A stretch of 64,000 nt of DNA from Mesorhizobium sp. ES1-4 (lineage in GTDB: Bacteria; Pseudomonadota; Alphaproteobacteria; Rhizobiales; Rhizobiaceae), in the NCBI RefSeq assembly GCF_020164745.1, contig NZ_JAIUGV010000001.1, positions 310,001-374,000 of the forward strand. Direction: 5' to 3'. The notes beneath the pieces are model-generated. The model searched no databases. It had not been told where the DNA came from and saw nothing but the letters and a program-made list of their open reading frames with translations. Positions 19,027 through 27,252 of the stretch are shown here, one piece after another (position 1 is the stretch's first letter; each line of letters opens with the position of its first letter). A program made the position numbers and the translations under genes.

Positions 19027-19494
19027 CTATTGCCGCTGCCTTTTCAGGACCTCGTCGGTCCCGACCAGCTTCTTTGCTGTGCCTGGAATGGTGGTCGACA
19101 CCACCGCAGGCGGGTCGCTTGCCGGAAAAGAATCCTCCAATCCTGCCTGCAGTTGATCCTCGAGCGTCTGCGGCTCTTCGGAGCGGCCGGGAGTTCTGCG
19201 CGTGTCTATCTTCTCAACTGACTGTTTATTGTTCGGCGAAGCCTTCGCTTCCCGGATCAAGGCATAGAGCTGCTCGATCGCGAATTCCTTGATCATCTCG
19301 AAATCGGCCCGATCGTCCTTCGTCGCCTCGATCTGAGCGACCATGGCCTTCTCGAAGCGCTCAAGGCTTTCGCCGCCACAGGCGTGGGAAAGCCGCAGCA
19401 ATGCTTCGTGCAGCATTTTGGGGGTGAAGTGAGCTGACGCTTCAAGCTTGAGCTGCCGCAGGCGGTCCGCAGTGGCGCCCTGATATTTTGACAT
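19027..19494 (-). CDS. Hypothetical protein with DSFPASDPP motif, stress regulon candidate
   Basis: A 155-residue soluble, charged protein. The N-terminus MSKYQGATADRLRQLKLEAS is followed by a helical region. The C-terminal part has QAGLEDSFPASDPPAVVS, a short motif common in small alphaproteobacterial stress-associated proteins of unknown function. ATG 19494 has AAAGGA seven bases upstream. An earlier ATG at 19524 would lie between the promoter elements and is rejected. A perfect GGAAC-N16-CGTT promoter lies immediately upstream, so EcfG control is likely. Confidence 0.75.
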   Translation of the reverse strand: MSKYQGATADRLRQLKLEASAHFTPKMLHEALLRLSHACGGESLERFEKAMVAQIEATKDDRADFEMIKEFAIEQLYALIREAKASPNNKQSVEKIDTRRTPGRSEEPQTLEDQLQAGLEDSFPASDPPAVVSTTIPGTAKKLVGTDEVLKRQRQ

Positions 19495-19522
19495 GACGGT
19501 GTCCTTTCTCATGAGGAATATC

Positions 19523-19547
19523 AACGATGTCTGATCCCCGACGTTCC
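19523..19547 (-). promoter_or_regulatory. EcfG-type promoter, full consensus
   Basis: On the minus strand, GGAAC (19547-19543), exactly 16 bases, CGTT (19526-19523). This is the full general-stress consensus. The transcript would begin roughly 20 bases before the ATG at 19494 and gives a normal leader with an AAAGGA ribosome-binding site. Confidence 0.75.
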
Positions 19548-19567
19548 CTCACATCTGAACGCATTTC

Positions 19568-19747
19568 ATGACCAGCCTTTATGACGCCAAGCTCGACAAG
19601 GCTCCCGTGGTCGCAATCACAGGCATGCAGTTCCACGATCTGATCGAAACGTTTACGCCGCAGGACGTAGATCTGACGCGCATGTTCAACGACGTCACCG
19701 TCTACAACGCCCATGTCTCCGTTGCACGCATATGGAAAACGACCTGA
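19568..19747 (+). pseudogene. Internal fragment of a thiamine-pyrophosphate-dependent enzyme
   Basis: The 59-codon frame reads LYDAKLDKAPVVAITGMQ, then FHDLIETFTPQDVDLTRMF and NDVTVYNAHV. This matches the N-terminal TPP-binding domain of acetolactate synthase/pyruvate oxidase-like proteins (usual form GLYDAKxDxxPVxAITG...QDVDLxxLF). Those enzymes have about 550-600 residues; no upstream SGPG motif and no downstream domains are present. The frame starts with a chance ATG and stops soon after the homology ends. I read it as a decayed remnant. Confidence 0.6.
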
Positions 19748-19786
19748 ACCATCGTGACGACGCGCGACCGGAAACCACCCGTCGTT

Positions 19787-20395
19787 TCAGCTCCAACTCG
19801 ACAGAACAGTTTCCATCTCGACGGTCTCAACCTGTTGCGCAAACCGCTGGTGATAGACTGTCATCAGCGCATCGTGCGTTGCATCCGAAGAACTGCACAA
19901 GGCATCGGTGACCAGCACGACGCGATAGCCGATGTCGATCGCGCCAAGGACGGTGGCGAGGACGCATACGTCGGTCTCGCCGCCGGTTATGACCAACGTA
20001 TCAATCCCGCGCGCTGAAAGCAGCGCTTGGAGATTGCCCTCCGGCCATGGCGAATAGACGTGTTTGTCGATGACGACCGCCGGGGGGGAGTAGATCGCCA
20101 GTTCGGGAAGGAGCTTGATCATTCCAGGGCCGATGTTGTCGATCGTCATTGACGCCCACCGTTCATAATAGCGCTTCCAGGTGCCGGCACCATGCCCAGG
20201 CTTTTGTGCCGGCAGGAAGCGTGTAAAAACCGTCTCGGCGGCACGCCTTTCGACTAGACTGACGATGCGAGGGAGGACGCGGGAAATCCAGGGCGTCGCC
20301 CACTGCGAAGGCTCAGCGAACAGCCGCTGCATGTCGACACAGAGATGGGCGCACCGGTCGCCCAGGGGGCCATAGGCCAAGCCCGGAGCTGACAT
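19787..20395 (-). CDS. Isochorismatase-family cysteine hydrolase
   Basis: A 202-residue protein with the catalytic triad of the family: Asp in HLCVDMQRLF, Lys in VVIDKHVYSPW and Cys in ITGGETDVCVLATVLGAIDI. Family members hydrolyse isochorismate, nicotinamide or related amides/N-carbamoyl compounds; the substrate is unclear. The frame is open to 20548 and an ATG at 20521 has AGGAGG in front. However, a full GGAAC-N16-CGTT promoter spans that point, so the message should begin after about 20503. The first in-frame start in it is ATG 20395, giving the normal family length. Confidence 0.8.
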   Translation of the reverse strand: MSAPGLAYGPLGDRCAHLCVDMQRLFAEPSQWATPWISRVLPRIVSLVERRAAETVFTRFLPAQKPGHGAGTWKRYYERWASMTIDNIGPGMIKLLPELAIYSPPAVVIDKHVYSPWPEGNLQALLSARGIDTLVITGGETDVCVLATVLGAIDIGYRVVLVTDALCSSSDATHDALMTVYHQRFAQQVETVEMETVLSSWS

Positions 20396-20509
20396 TAGCG
20401 GACGAAACCGGCACCGGCCCGGCGCAGTGCGGGAACGCGCGCCTGGCCGGATGCGTATGACACTGAGGTTCTGTTCAAATCCGGCGCTCCACCTTTGAAT
20501 CGTGCGAAC

Positions 20510-20534
20510 AACGTCACGCATCGGAACTCGTTCC
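20510..20534 (-). promoter_or_regulatory. EcfG-type promoter of the isochorismatase-like gene, full consensus
   Basis: Minus strand: GGAAC (20534-20530), 16 bases, CGTT (20513-20510). It implies a leader of about 100 bases before ATG 20395. Confidence 0.7.
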
Positions 20535-20616
20535 TCCTGTCGAAACACATCACGCGTCGGACGTTCAATCGACAGAAACGCTTAAAAGGCACGGTTCGAT
20601 CATCGATGCGGAACGA

Positions 20617-20883
20617 TATGGAGGATGCCTCCGCGTCCGTTACCGCGTCACGTCACGACCCCGCGTCCCCAACTGTCATTGCGATATATGCCGGCGCTGC
20701 ACCGGCAGCGCCTTCGCAGTGCTGGCCTGGGTGCCGTCGCCCAGCCTTCGGTGGCTCGGGGAAAGGCCATTCCATTGTCGCTCATCACCGATTGCGCAGC
20801 GAGGTTTTTGCCGGGACTGCGGCTCTCCCGTCCCGTTGGCCTATGACGCATCGCCGACCGAAATCTCCGTGCACGTCGAGCCG
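20617..20883 (+). pseudogene. Remnant of a GFA-family (CENP-V/GFA) zinc-binding protein
   Basis: The frame reads YGGCLRVRYR, CHCDICRRCTGSAFAVLAWV, then HCRSSPIAQRGFCRDCGSPV. These are the CxC...CxxC and CxxCG zinc-site blocks of the glutathione-dependent formaldehyde-activating enzyme fold. The first block lacks the usual CGAV after GGCL, there is no ATG, GTG or TTG in frame between the upstream stop at 20464 and the homology, and the C-terminal part after ISVHV is not recognisable. It is therefore probably decayed. A frameshifted real gene is the alternative. Confidence 0.5.
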
Positions 20884-21012
20884 CAAATTGCCGAGGAGGC
20901 GCATGGGGGACAGACAAGACGGGAAGACCCGTATCGAACATTGCAGGCGCGTGGCCGATGCCGTCGAAGTGTTGCAGGCAGTGCAGCCAGCTCGAAATCT
21001 CCACCACCAGCT

Positions 21013-21037
21013 GGAACTTTTTGCGGGAATAAAAGTT
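21013..21037 (+). promoter_or_regulatory. Weak EcfG-type promoter candidate before the Crp/Fnr gene
   Basis: GGAAC (21013-21017), 16 bases, AGTT (21034-21037), about 30 bases before the TTG start. Loose consensus only. Confidence 0.35.
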
Positions 21038-21066
21038 CGGTGGCCAAAATCAGCTAGGTAGCCATT

Positions 21067-21801
21067 TTGCCTCCCACCTCATCCTCGGATGTGCTCATTC
21101 GTAAGCTTCAGACCATCTCGGATATTCGAGAGGCTGAAATTGCGATTTTGAAAAGCATACCGATTCAGGAGAAAGACTTGTCGGCCAACCACGACCTTGT
21201 GCGTGAAGGTGACCATCCTGTTTACTCATTCGTCGTACTGGATGGTTTGATCGGCTCCACCAAATACACAAGCGAAGGAAAGCGGCAGATCACGTCCTTC
21301 TTCGTTGCTGGGGACATTCCGGATCTGCACGGCCTGCATCTGTCGGTCATGGATTGTAATTTCTCGACCCTGACGCCAGCCCGAATCGGCTTCATGCGAC
21401 ACGAGATCTTGCGCAACATCTGCGATCAGCACCCTCGCATCGCCAACGCTTTCTGGCGGTCGACGCTGATCGACGCGGCAATATACAGGGAGTGGGTCAC
21501 CAATGTGGGAAGGCGTGAGGCCTATACCCGGATGGCCCACATCTTGTGCGAACTCATATTTCGCTTGCGATCGGTCGGACGCATTCAGGATCACGTTGCC
21601 GATATTCCTATAACCCAAGCAGCACTTGGCGATGCATTGGGCTTGTCAACGGTACACGTCAACAGAATGCTTCAGGAACTCCGACGTGAAGGCCTCATCG
21701 CCACCACCGGATCGAGAATGCATGCAATCGACTGGCCCGGCCTCACTCACGCAGGAGATTTCGACGCGACCTACCTGCACCAAAGGAATCCTGCGGCTTA
21801 G
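21067..21801 (+). CDS. Crp/Fnr family transcriptional regulator
   Basis: A 244-residue protein. The cyclic-nucleotide-binding-like N-terminal domain is seen in HDLVREGDHPVYSFVVLDGL and ITSFFVAGDIPDLHGL. The C-terminal winged helix (Crp_2 type) has PITQAALGDALGLSTVHVNR and MLQELRREGLI. There is no Cys cluster, so it is not an oxygen-sensing FNR. TTG 21067 is used; GTG 21091 is an alternative. The downstream DUF6894 gene is 19 bases away and likely co-transcribed. Rhizobia carry many such regulators; the targets are unknown. Confidence 0.85.
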   Translation: MPPTSSSDVLIRKLQTISDIREAEIAILKSIPIQEKDLSANHDLVREGDHPVYSFVVLDGLIGSTKYTSEGKRQITSFFVAGDIPDLHGLHLSVMDCNFSTLTPARIGFMRHEILRNICDQHPRIANAFWRSTLIDAAIYREWVTNVGRREAYTRMAHILCELIFRLRSVGRIQDHVADIPITQAALGDALGLSTVHVNRMLQELRREGLIATTGSRMHAIDWPGLTHAGDFDATYLHQRNPAA

Positions 21802-21820
21802 TGATGACGGAAGCTCTTCG

Positions 21821-22057
21821 ATGGCACGGTTCTTCTTCGACAGCGGCGATCGCGATTTGGTCTTGCAGGACGAGATAGGTGTCGAATGTGCTGGCATCGA
21901 AGAGGTGCGACGCGTCGGATTCGAGGGTCTTGTCGATCTCACGAGAGACACATTGAAAAGCGTCGACGGGCAGCAATTGTTTATCGAGGTGCGTGACGAA
22001 AGTGGCGACAAGATCCTGCGGTTGAGCCTCTCGCTTCAAATCAAAATGATGAGATAG
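21821..22057 (+). CDS. DUF6894 family small protein
   Basis: A 78-residue protein: MARFFFDSGDRDLVLQDEIG, then ECAGIEEVRRVGFEGLVDL and QLFIEVRDESGDKILRLSLS. This is the typical small DUF6894 pattern (RYYFD...D..G.E......A...A...L...V.DE.G..L). The family is common in rhizobia in many copies and has no known function. ATG 21821 follows GGAAGC. It probably shares a transcript with the Crp/Fnr regulator. Confidence 0.75.
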   Translation: MARFFFDSGDRDLVLQDEIGVECAGIEEVRRVGFEGLVDLTRDTLKSVDGQQLFIEVRDESGDKILRLSLSLQIKMMR

Positions 22058-22157
22058 ATTCAAACCTCGATTTGCACATTGCGCCGGCCGCGCCGCTGAC
22101 GAACGTGGTTGCTTCAGTGCCGCCGCCCGCGCCTCTCTCGGCCCGGCACGTCCCCGT

Positions 22158-23096
22158 CTATGAAAGGTTGATCGCGACGTTGCGCAGGAGCGCAACGGAT
22201 TTTCGCATCCCTTCCATCGGGGTCAGCATCATGTCCTCGTGCTCGATTGATAAGACATCGTCGTAGCCAACTTGCTTGAGCGCGGTACAGAACTGCCGCC
22301 ACCAGGTCTCACCGTGACCGTATCCGAGGGTGATGTAATTCCAGGCTCGTTCCGCATAGAGGTTCGACGGGCGCGAATCGAGCGTCCCGTCGATAGCCGC
22401 GGTGATTGGCTCTATCCTGGTATCCTTGGCGTGGACATAGTAGATCGCCGAGCCGAGCGCACGGATGGCGGCAATCGGGTCTGCCCCCATCCACAGCGGA
22501 TGACTGGGATCGTAGTTGGCGCCCACCGTTTCTCCGACGGCGTCCCGGAGCTTGAACAATGTCTGGACATTGTACACGGCCTGGTGGCCATGCAGTTCCA
22601 GACATAATTTGTGAATGCCGAGGTTGTTTGAAAAAGCCACGAGGTCGCGCCAGTAGGGAATTATCCGCTCTTCCCACTGATAGTGCTGGATCTTGAGGCA
22701 TTCCGGTGGCCAATCGGTGACGATCCAGTTCGGGTTAGCATCACCTGGTCCGCCCGGCAGGCCCGACATCATGACCACACGATCGATCTCCATCAGGCCG
22801 GCCAGCCGGATGGTGTCCTGTGTCACGCCATGGTGGACCTTGCCCTGCGGTCCCGGGTGCAGTGGATTGCCCGAGCAATTGAGCGCTGCAATCGTCAGCC
22901 CGTGATCCCGGATCTTGGCGACGAATTCCCTTCGGCTGACCGCGCTCGCCAGCATCGCCTGCAGGTCGATATGCGGCGCCGACGACCAGTTGCCGCAGGC
23001 GAACTCCAACGTCTGAAGTCCAAGCTCGGCGGAGGCGCGCAACATCTCGTCGAATGACAGGTCGCCGAGGCTGTCCGTGATCATCCCGATCTTCAT
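22158..23096 (-). CDS. Sugar phosphate isomerase/epimerase (TIM barrel, IolE/IolI-like)
   Basis: A 312-residue AP-endonuclease-2-fold protein: MKIGMITDSLGDLSFDEMLR at the N-terminus, metal-ligand segments LCLELHGHQAVYN and GANYDPSHPLWMGADP, IYYVHAKDTRIE, and a C-terminal VLSIEHEDMM. These are the His/Glu/Asp metal-site blocks of the xylose-isomerase-like family. ATG 23096 has GGAG upstream; the open frame further up overlaps the dehydrogenase end and was not used. It is the last gene of the minus-strand polyol operon and probably isomerises a keto-inositol or similar intermediate. Confidence 0.85.
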   Translation of the reverse strand: MKIGMITDSLGDLSFDEMLRASAELGLQTLEFACGNWSSAPHIDLQAMLASAVSRREFVAKIRDHGLTIAALNCSGNPLHPGPQGKVHHGVTQDTIRLAGLMEIDRVVMMSGLPGGPGDANPNWIVTDWPPECLKIQHYQWEERIIPYWRDLVAFSNNLGIHKLCLELHGHQAVYNVQTLFKLRDAVGETVGANYDPSHPLWMGADPIAAIRALGSAIYYVHAKDTRIEPITAAIDGTLDSRPSNLYAERAWNYITLGYGHGETWWRQFCTALKQVGYDDVLSIEHEDMMLTPMEGMRKSVALLRNVAINLS

Positions 23097-23121
23097 CTGG
23101 AAACTCCTTGTTTCGATCGCA

Positions 23122-24114
23122 CTAAAAGCTGACGGTTTCGAACCGGCCCGACTTGGCGGAGGCAAGCGCTGCCTCGCATAGGATCATCGCTTTGCGGCCG
23201 TCGCTCGCCGTGACGTCCGGCCGCCGCCCTGTTTCGACGCAGCTAATGAAATGATCGATCTCGGCGGCGTAGGACTCGGCGTAGCGCTCAACGAAGAAGT
23301 AATAGGGCTTGTCGCGCGATATCGCCTTTGCGCCTGATATCTCGACCGATGTCGGCAGTCTGTTGCCGGCCCGCAGCATCCCATCCGCGCCATGTACCTC
23401 GATGCGCTGGTCGTAGCCGTAGGCCGCCCTGACGCTGTTGTTGATGTGACATTGACGGCCGGACGCGGTGCGCAGCACGAACATCGCGGTATCGTAGTCC
23501 CCCAGCTTGGCATATTGCGGCGCGACAAGTGACGACCCGGTCGCGAAAAGCTCCACCGGCTCCTCACCCAACAGGTTTCGTGCCATGTCGAAGTCGTGGA
23601 TGGTCATCTCCCGGAAGACGCCCCCTCCTCCGGCCAGCGCTTCCTCGGTCTCCGGTTCCGGATCCCGGCTGGTGATGATGACCTGTTCGACGGCGCCGAT
23701 CTCGCCTCGCCCAAGACGCGCCTTCAGCGCCCGAAAACTCGGGTCGAACCGACGGTTGAATCCTATCTGAAAGGGCACACCGGCCTTCTCGACAGCCGCC
23801 AGACATTGATCGGTGCGCTTGAGATCGAGATCGATCGGCTTTTCACAGAAGATCGCCTTGCCTTTGGCGGCCGCCGCCATGGCAAGATCCGCATGCGTTC
23901 TCGTTGCCGAAGCAATGAACACCATGCGGATCGATGGGTCATTCATCACGGTCTGGGTGTCGGCGATCTCGGCTCCTGTCAGGGCTGCGACCTTCGAGGC
24001 CGCCTCCGTGTTCGGATCGACGATGTAGCGCAGCCGCACGCGGGGATGGCGCGCCAGATTGCCTGCATGCACCTGGCCGATGAGGCCAACTCCAAATAGA
24101 CAGACATCGATCAT
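23122..24114 (-). CDS. Gfo/Idh/MocA family oxidoreductase, inositol 2-dehydrogenase-like
   Basis: A 330-residue protein. N-terminal Rossmann domain VCLFGVGLIGQVHAGNLARH, the family signature FCEKPIDLDLKR (EKP), FQIGFNRRFDPSFRALK and the catalytic-site MTIHDFDMARNLLGEE are all present. Length and blocks fit IolG/MocA-type dehydrogenases, which oxidise inositols or amino-inositols with NAD(P). It follows the permease genes in the operon. The exact polyol is not readable. Confidence 0.85.
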   Translation of the reverse strand: MIDVCLFGVGLIGQVHAGNLARHPRVRLRYIVDPNTEAASKVAALTGAEIADTQTVMNDPSIRMVFIASATRTHADLAMAAAAKGKAIFCEKPIDLDLKRTDQCLAAVEKAGVPFQIGFNRRFDPSFRALKARLGRGEIGAVEQVIITSRDPEPETEEALAGGGGVFREMTIHDFDMARNLLGEEPVELFATGSSLVAPQYAKLGDYDTAMFVLRTASGRQCHINNSVRAAYGYDQRIEVHGADGMLRAGNRLPTSVEISGAKAISRDKPYYFFVERYAESYAAEIDHFISCVETGRRPDVTASDGRKAMILCEAALASAKSGRFETVSF

Positions 24115-24208
24115 GCGTTTGATTTCCCTGAAAGGTCGCGCGGTGTCGGGCTGCCTTGTGCGTGGCCGAGGCGACTTGATTGAGGTGGGTGGCTGCCGGG
24201 CCGCGTCG

Positions 24209-25027
24209 TCATTTGACGGCTCCCATGGTCAGCCCGCGAACCAGATGGCGCTGCACCAGGAGCGCGAAGAAGACGATCGGCAACGCGCCGATGACGCCGG
24301 CCGCCGACATCGAGGCCCAGTCGGTGTCGATGCGGCCGATCAGCGTGGCGGTGCCGCGCGGCATCGTCATCGCCCGGGGCGTGGCCGTCAGCGCCAGCGC
24401 GAACAGGAATTCGTTGAAGGTGACAAGCACGGCAAAGATGGCGGTCGCCGCGAGGCCGGGTGCCGCCAGCGGCAAAGTGATGCGCCGGAACGCACCGAAA
24501 CGGGAATCGCCGTCGACCATGGCGGCTTCCTCCAGATCCACCGGGATTTCCCGAAAGAAGCTCTCCATCATCCAGACGCAGAAAGTGATGTTGAACGCGG
24601 TGTAGGTGGCGATCAAACCCAGCCAGGTGTCGAGCAGGCCGAGCTTGAGCATCAGCAGGTAGACCGGGATCAGGATGACGACCGGCGGCACGATGCGCAG
24701 CGTCAGCAGGAACAATCCGACCTTGCGCTCCATCGCGAAAGGCAGGCGAAAGCGGGCGATCGCATAGGCGCCCATCGCGCCGGCCACCAGGGCGATCGCA
24801 ACGGAGAAGAACGTCACCACCAGCGAGTTGGTCAGATAGGCGCCAAACTGCTTCTCCGTGAACAGCCTGATGTAATTGTCCAGTGTCGGGACATGCGGAT
24901 AGAGCGTGCCCTCCTGGGTGATCTCGCGATTGGACTTCAGCGACGTCGAGACAAGCCAGTAGATGGGCAAGAGCACGATGGCCAGCACCGCGCTCATCAC
25001 CCCGATGCGGGCCAGGCGACTGTTCAT
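24209..25027 (-). CDS. Carbohydrate ABC transporter permease, MalG type
   Basis: A 272-residue inner-membrane protein with six predicted hydrophobic segments, beginning VMSAVLAIVLLPIYWLVSTS. It has the EAA loop ESFFREIPVDLEEAAMVDGD that contacts the ATPase and a DTDWASMSAAGVIGALP C-terminal region typical of CUT1 MalG proteins. ATG 25027 overlaps the stop of the MalF-type gene by four bases. It works with the permease, ATPase and binding protein upstream. Confidence 0.9.
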   Translation of the reverse strand: MNSRLARIGVMSAVLAIVLLPIYWLVSTSLKSNREITQEGTLYPHVPTLDNYIRLFTEKQFGAYLTNSLVVTFFSVAIALVAGAMGAYAIARFRLPFAMERKVGLFLLTLRIVPPVVILIPVYLLMLKLGLLDTWLGLIATYTAFNITFCVWMMESFFREIPVDLEEAAMVDGDSRFGAFRRITLPLAAPGLAATAIFAVLVTFNEFLFALALTATPRAMTMPRGTATLIGRIDTDWASMSAAGVIGALPIVFFALLVQRHLVRGLTMGAVK

Positions 25028-25932
25028 GATGCGTCCACCCTGCGCAAAAGCCTCACGGCGCTGAAGGCCAGCGCAAGCACGACCAGTCCGATCGTGACGA
25101 AGAGTGCTGCCGCATAGCCCGTCTGCTGGAACTTGAAGGCGGTGTCGTAGCCATAGATCGAGACCAGCCGCGTCGCCTCGCCCGGTCCGCCCCGGGTGAG
25201 CACGAACACCTGGTCGAACGTGCCGAAGGCGTCGATCGTTCGAAGCACGATGGCGATCGCCAGCACCGGCCGCATCATCGGAAAGGTAAGATCGGCAAAC
25301 ACCCGCCAGTTGCCGGCGCCGTCGACGCGGGCGGCCTCGAACGGTTCGTGCGGCAGCGACTGCAGGCCGGCGAGCAGGATCAGGAACATCAGCGGCGTCC
25401 ATTCCCAGACATCGAGAACGACAAGGCCGAAGAAGGCCTTGACGGGGCTGCCGAGGATCTGCACCTGGCCGCCGCCCATCCACTCGGAGATTGCCGTCAG
25501 CATGCCGGCGTCGCTGGCATAGATCAGCCGGAAGACAATGGCGACGACGACCGGCGTTATCACCATCGGGATGATCAGGATCGTTCTGAGCAAGCGGATG
25601 CCACGAAATTCCCGCAGGCAGAACAAGGCCAGGGCAAAACCCAGGATTGCCTCGAACGTGACCGACAGCGCGACGAATTTAACTGTCACCCAGAGCGCGT
25701 TCAGAAACTGCGGGTCACTCCACAGCTTGATGTAGTTCTGCATGCCGACATTGGCGACCACCGAGCCGTAGCGATAGGCCTCGGTGCTGGCGCGCAGGCC
25801 ATCCCAGAGAGGGTAGACAAGCACGCCCAGCACGATCAGCAGGCCCGGCGCCAGCATGAGATAAGGGAGGGCGAGGTCGAGCCCCGCCCCCTGCAGACGG
25901 TATTTGCGGCTCTGCGTTCCGCCCTTTGCCAT
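25024..25932 (-). CDS. Carbohydrate ABC transporter permease, MalF type
   Basis: A 302-residue membrane protein: ALPYLMLAPGLLIVLGVLVY as first segment, then LLRTILIIPMVITPVVVAIV and the EAA loop LQSLPHEPFEAARVDGAG. FDQVFVLTRGGPGEATRLVS is the classic MalF-like C-terminal block. ATG 25932 shares a base with the stop codon of the binding-protein gene. It belongs to the CUT1 sugar/polyol family. Confidence 0.9.
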   Translation of the reverse strand: MAKGGTQSRKYRLQGAGLDLALPYLMLAPGLLIVLGVLVYPLWDGLRASTEAYRYGSVVANVGMQNYIKLWSDPQFLNALWVTVKFVALSVTFEAILGFALALFCLREFRGIRLLRTILIIPMVITPVVVAIVFRLIYASDAGMLTAISEWMGGGQVQILGSPVKAFFGLVVLDVWEWTPLMFLILLAGLQSLPHEPFEAARVDGAGNWRVFADLTFPMMRPVLAIAIVLRTIDAFGTFDQVFVLTRGGPGEATRLVSIYGYDTAFKFQQTGYAAALFVTIGLVVLALAFSAVRLLRRVDAS

Positions 25933-27251
25933 CAGTAATAGCCGACCGAAGACAGGTAGTCCTTGACCTGCTTGGCGGCATTGTCCAGTGCCGCGCCGCC
26001 GCCCGAGCCGGCCTGAAGCGCCTTGTTGAGCTCGATGCCGAGCAGCTCCTCCACTTTGGCCCAGTCCGGCGTCCGCGGCCTCGGCAGCGCGCCGGCATCG
26101 AGCTGCTGCAGAGCGACCGGGATCAGCCGGTTGCCGGGCTTGGCGATGCCAAAGGCACTGCGCTTGACAGGAATGGAGCCTGCTTCCGACAGCTTGGCCT
26201 GAATGTCGGCGCTGACATACCACTTGAGGAACTCGACCGAGTTGGCCTTGTTGGGCGCCGATTTCGGGATGCCGGCGATGAAGATGCCCATCTGGGCGAT
26301 CGCCGATGTCTGCTTCGGCACGACGCCGAAATCCAACTTGCCCGCCACCTTGGTCTGCGTCGGATCGTCGGCCTTCAGCGCATTGCCCGAATACTGGATG
26401 ATCGCGCCGGCATCGCCGCCGAGGATCGCCGCACCTTCCTGATCCGAGTCGAACTCGACAACGCCGCTCGGCGCGTTCTGCTTCATGGTGCCGACGAAGA
26501 AATCGGCCGAAGCCTTGCCTTCGGCGGAATTGAAGATCGGGTTCCATTTGTCGTCGAAGAAGGAGCCGCCAAACGACAGGAAGACCGGATACCAGCTGGT
26601 CACGATCGGATTTCCGGAAACGCCGCGGAACACGACCGGATATTTGATCTTGCCGGCCGCAACGCCTTCCTTGCCCTTGGCGATGACCTCGTCCCAGGTC
26701 TTGGGCGCGCCGCTCGTGTAGACATCGTTGCGGTAGGTCAGGGTCTGCAGATCGCCGACGAACGGCACGCAGATCAGCGTCGGCGTGGCGGTTTCGAAGC
26801 CTTTCACGCGTGCGCCCTTCTGCGGCGGCCAGTAGCCCATATCGATCATGGAGCCGATCCAGTCCTTGTCGCTGCCGTCAATACCGGCCGCGCCGAGATC
26901 CTCGAGCACATTGGCGGCGCCGAACTGCGGCACCCATGGATCGTCGAGAAGGTAGAGGTCGTACTGGCCGGCACTGTTCTTGGCGTCGGCGAACCACTTC
27001 TCCAGCGTCACCCCGTATTCATCCTCGAGGAATTCGATATCGAAGCCGGCATCCTTGGCGAGCGGTATGATCTTCTGCTTGAACGGCGTCAGGCCGCCAT
27101 CGGCGAAAGCGCCGATGATCACCTTCTTGCCGGCCGCCCTGGCCGGGACAGGCAGGCCGATTGCGGTAAGGGCCGTGGTTGCAAGCGCCAGGCCAAGTCC
27201 TCCCTTGAGTACGGAGCGGCGAGTAAGTCTGCTTCTGCTGGACTGCGTCAT
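25932..27251 (-). CDS. ABC transporter extracellular sugar-binding protein (Tat signal)
   Basis: A 439-residue periplasmic protein. The N-terminus has a twin-arginine-type signal, SRLTRRSVLKGGLGLALAT, ending near VPARAA. The mature part has the family 1 solute-binding fold (IIGAFADGGLTPFKQ, DLYLLDDPWVPQFGAANVL). ATG 27251 has GGAG at a proper distance and is preferred over ATG 27266. Export by Tat implies folding in the cytoplasm before secretion. Ligand is probably a cyclitol or related sugar, judged from the enzymes in the operon. Confidence 0.88.
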   Translation of the reverse strand: MTQSSRSRLTRRSVLKGGLGLALATTALTAIGLPVPARAAGKKVIIGAFADGGLTPFKQKIIPLAKDAGFDIEFLEDEYGVTLEKWFADAKNSAGQYDLYLLDDPWVPQFGAANVLEDLGAAGIDGSDKDWIGSMIDMGYWPPQKGARVKGFETATPTLICVPFVGDLQTLTYRNDVYTSGAPKTWDEVIAKGKEGVAAGKIKYPVVFRGVSGNPIVTSWYPVFLSFGGSFFDDKWNPIFNSAEGKASADFFVGTMKQNAPSGVVEFDSDQEGAAILGGDAGAIIQYSGNALKADDPTQTKVAGKLDFGVVPKQTSAIAQMGIFIAGIPKSAPNKANSVEFLKWYVSADIQAKLSEAGSIPVKRSAFGIAKPGNRLIPVALQQLDAGALPRPRTPDWAKVEELLGIELNKALQAGSGGGAALDNAAKQVKDYLSSVGYY

Positions 27252-27252
27252 T

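Noticed and set aside
20396..20548. Longer N-terminus for the isochorismatase-like protein from ATG 20521 with an AGGAGG box
   Set aside because: A full EcfG-type promoter spans 20510-20534, so this ATG should not be on the transcript; the shorter form has the normal family length.
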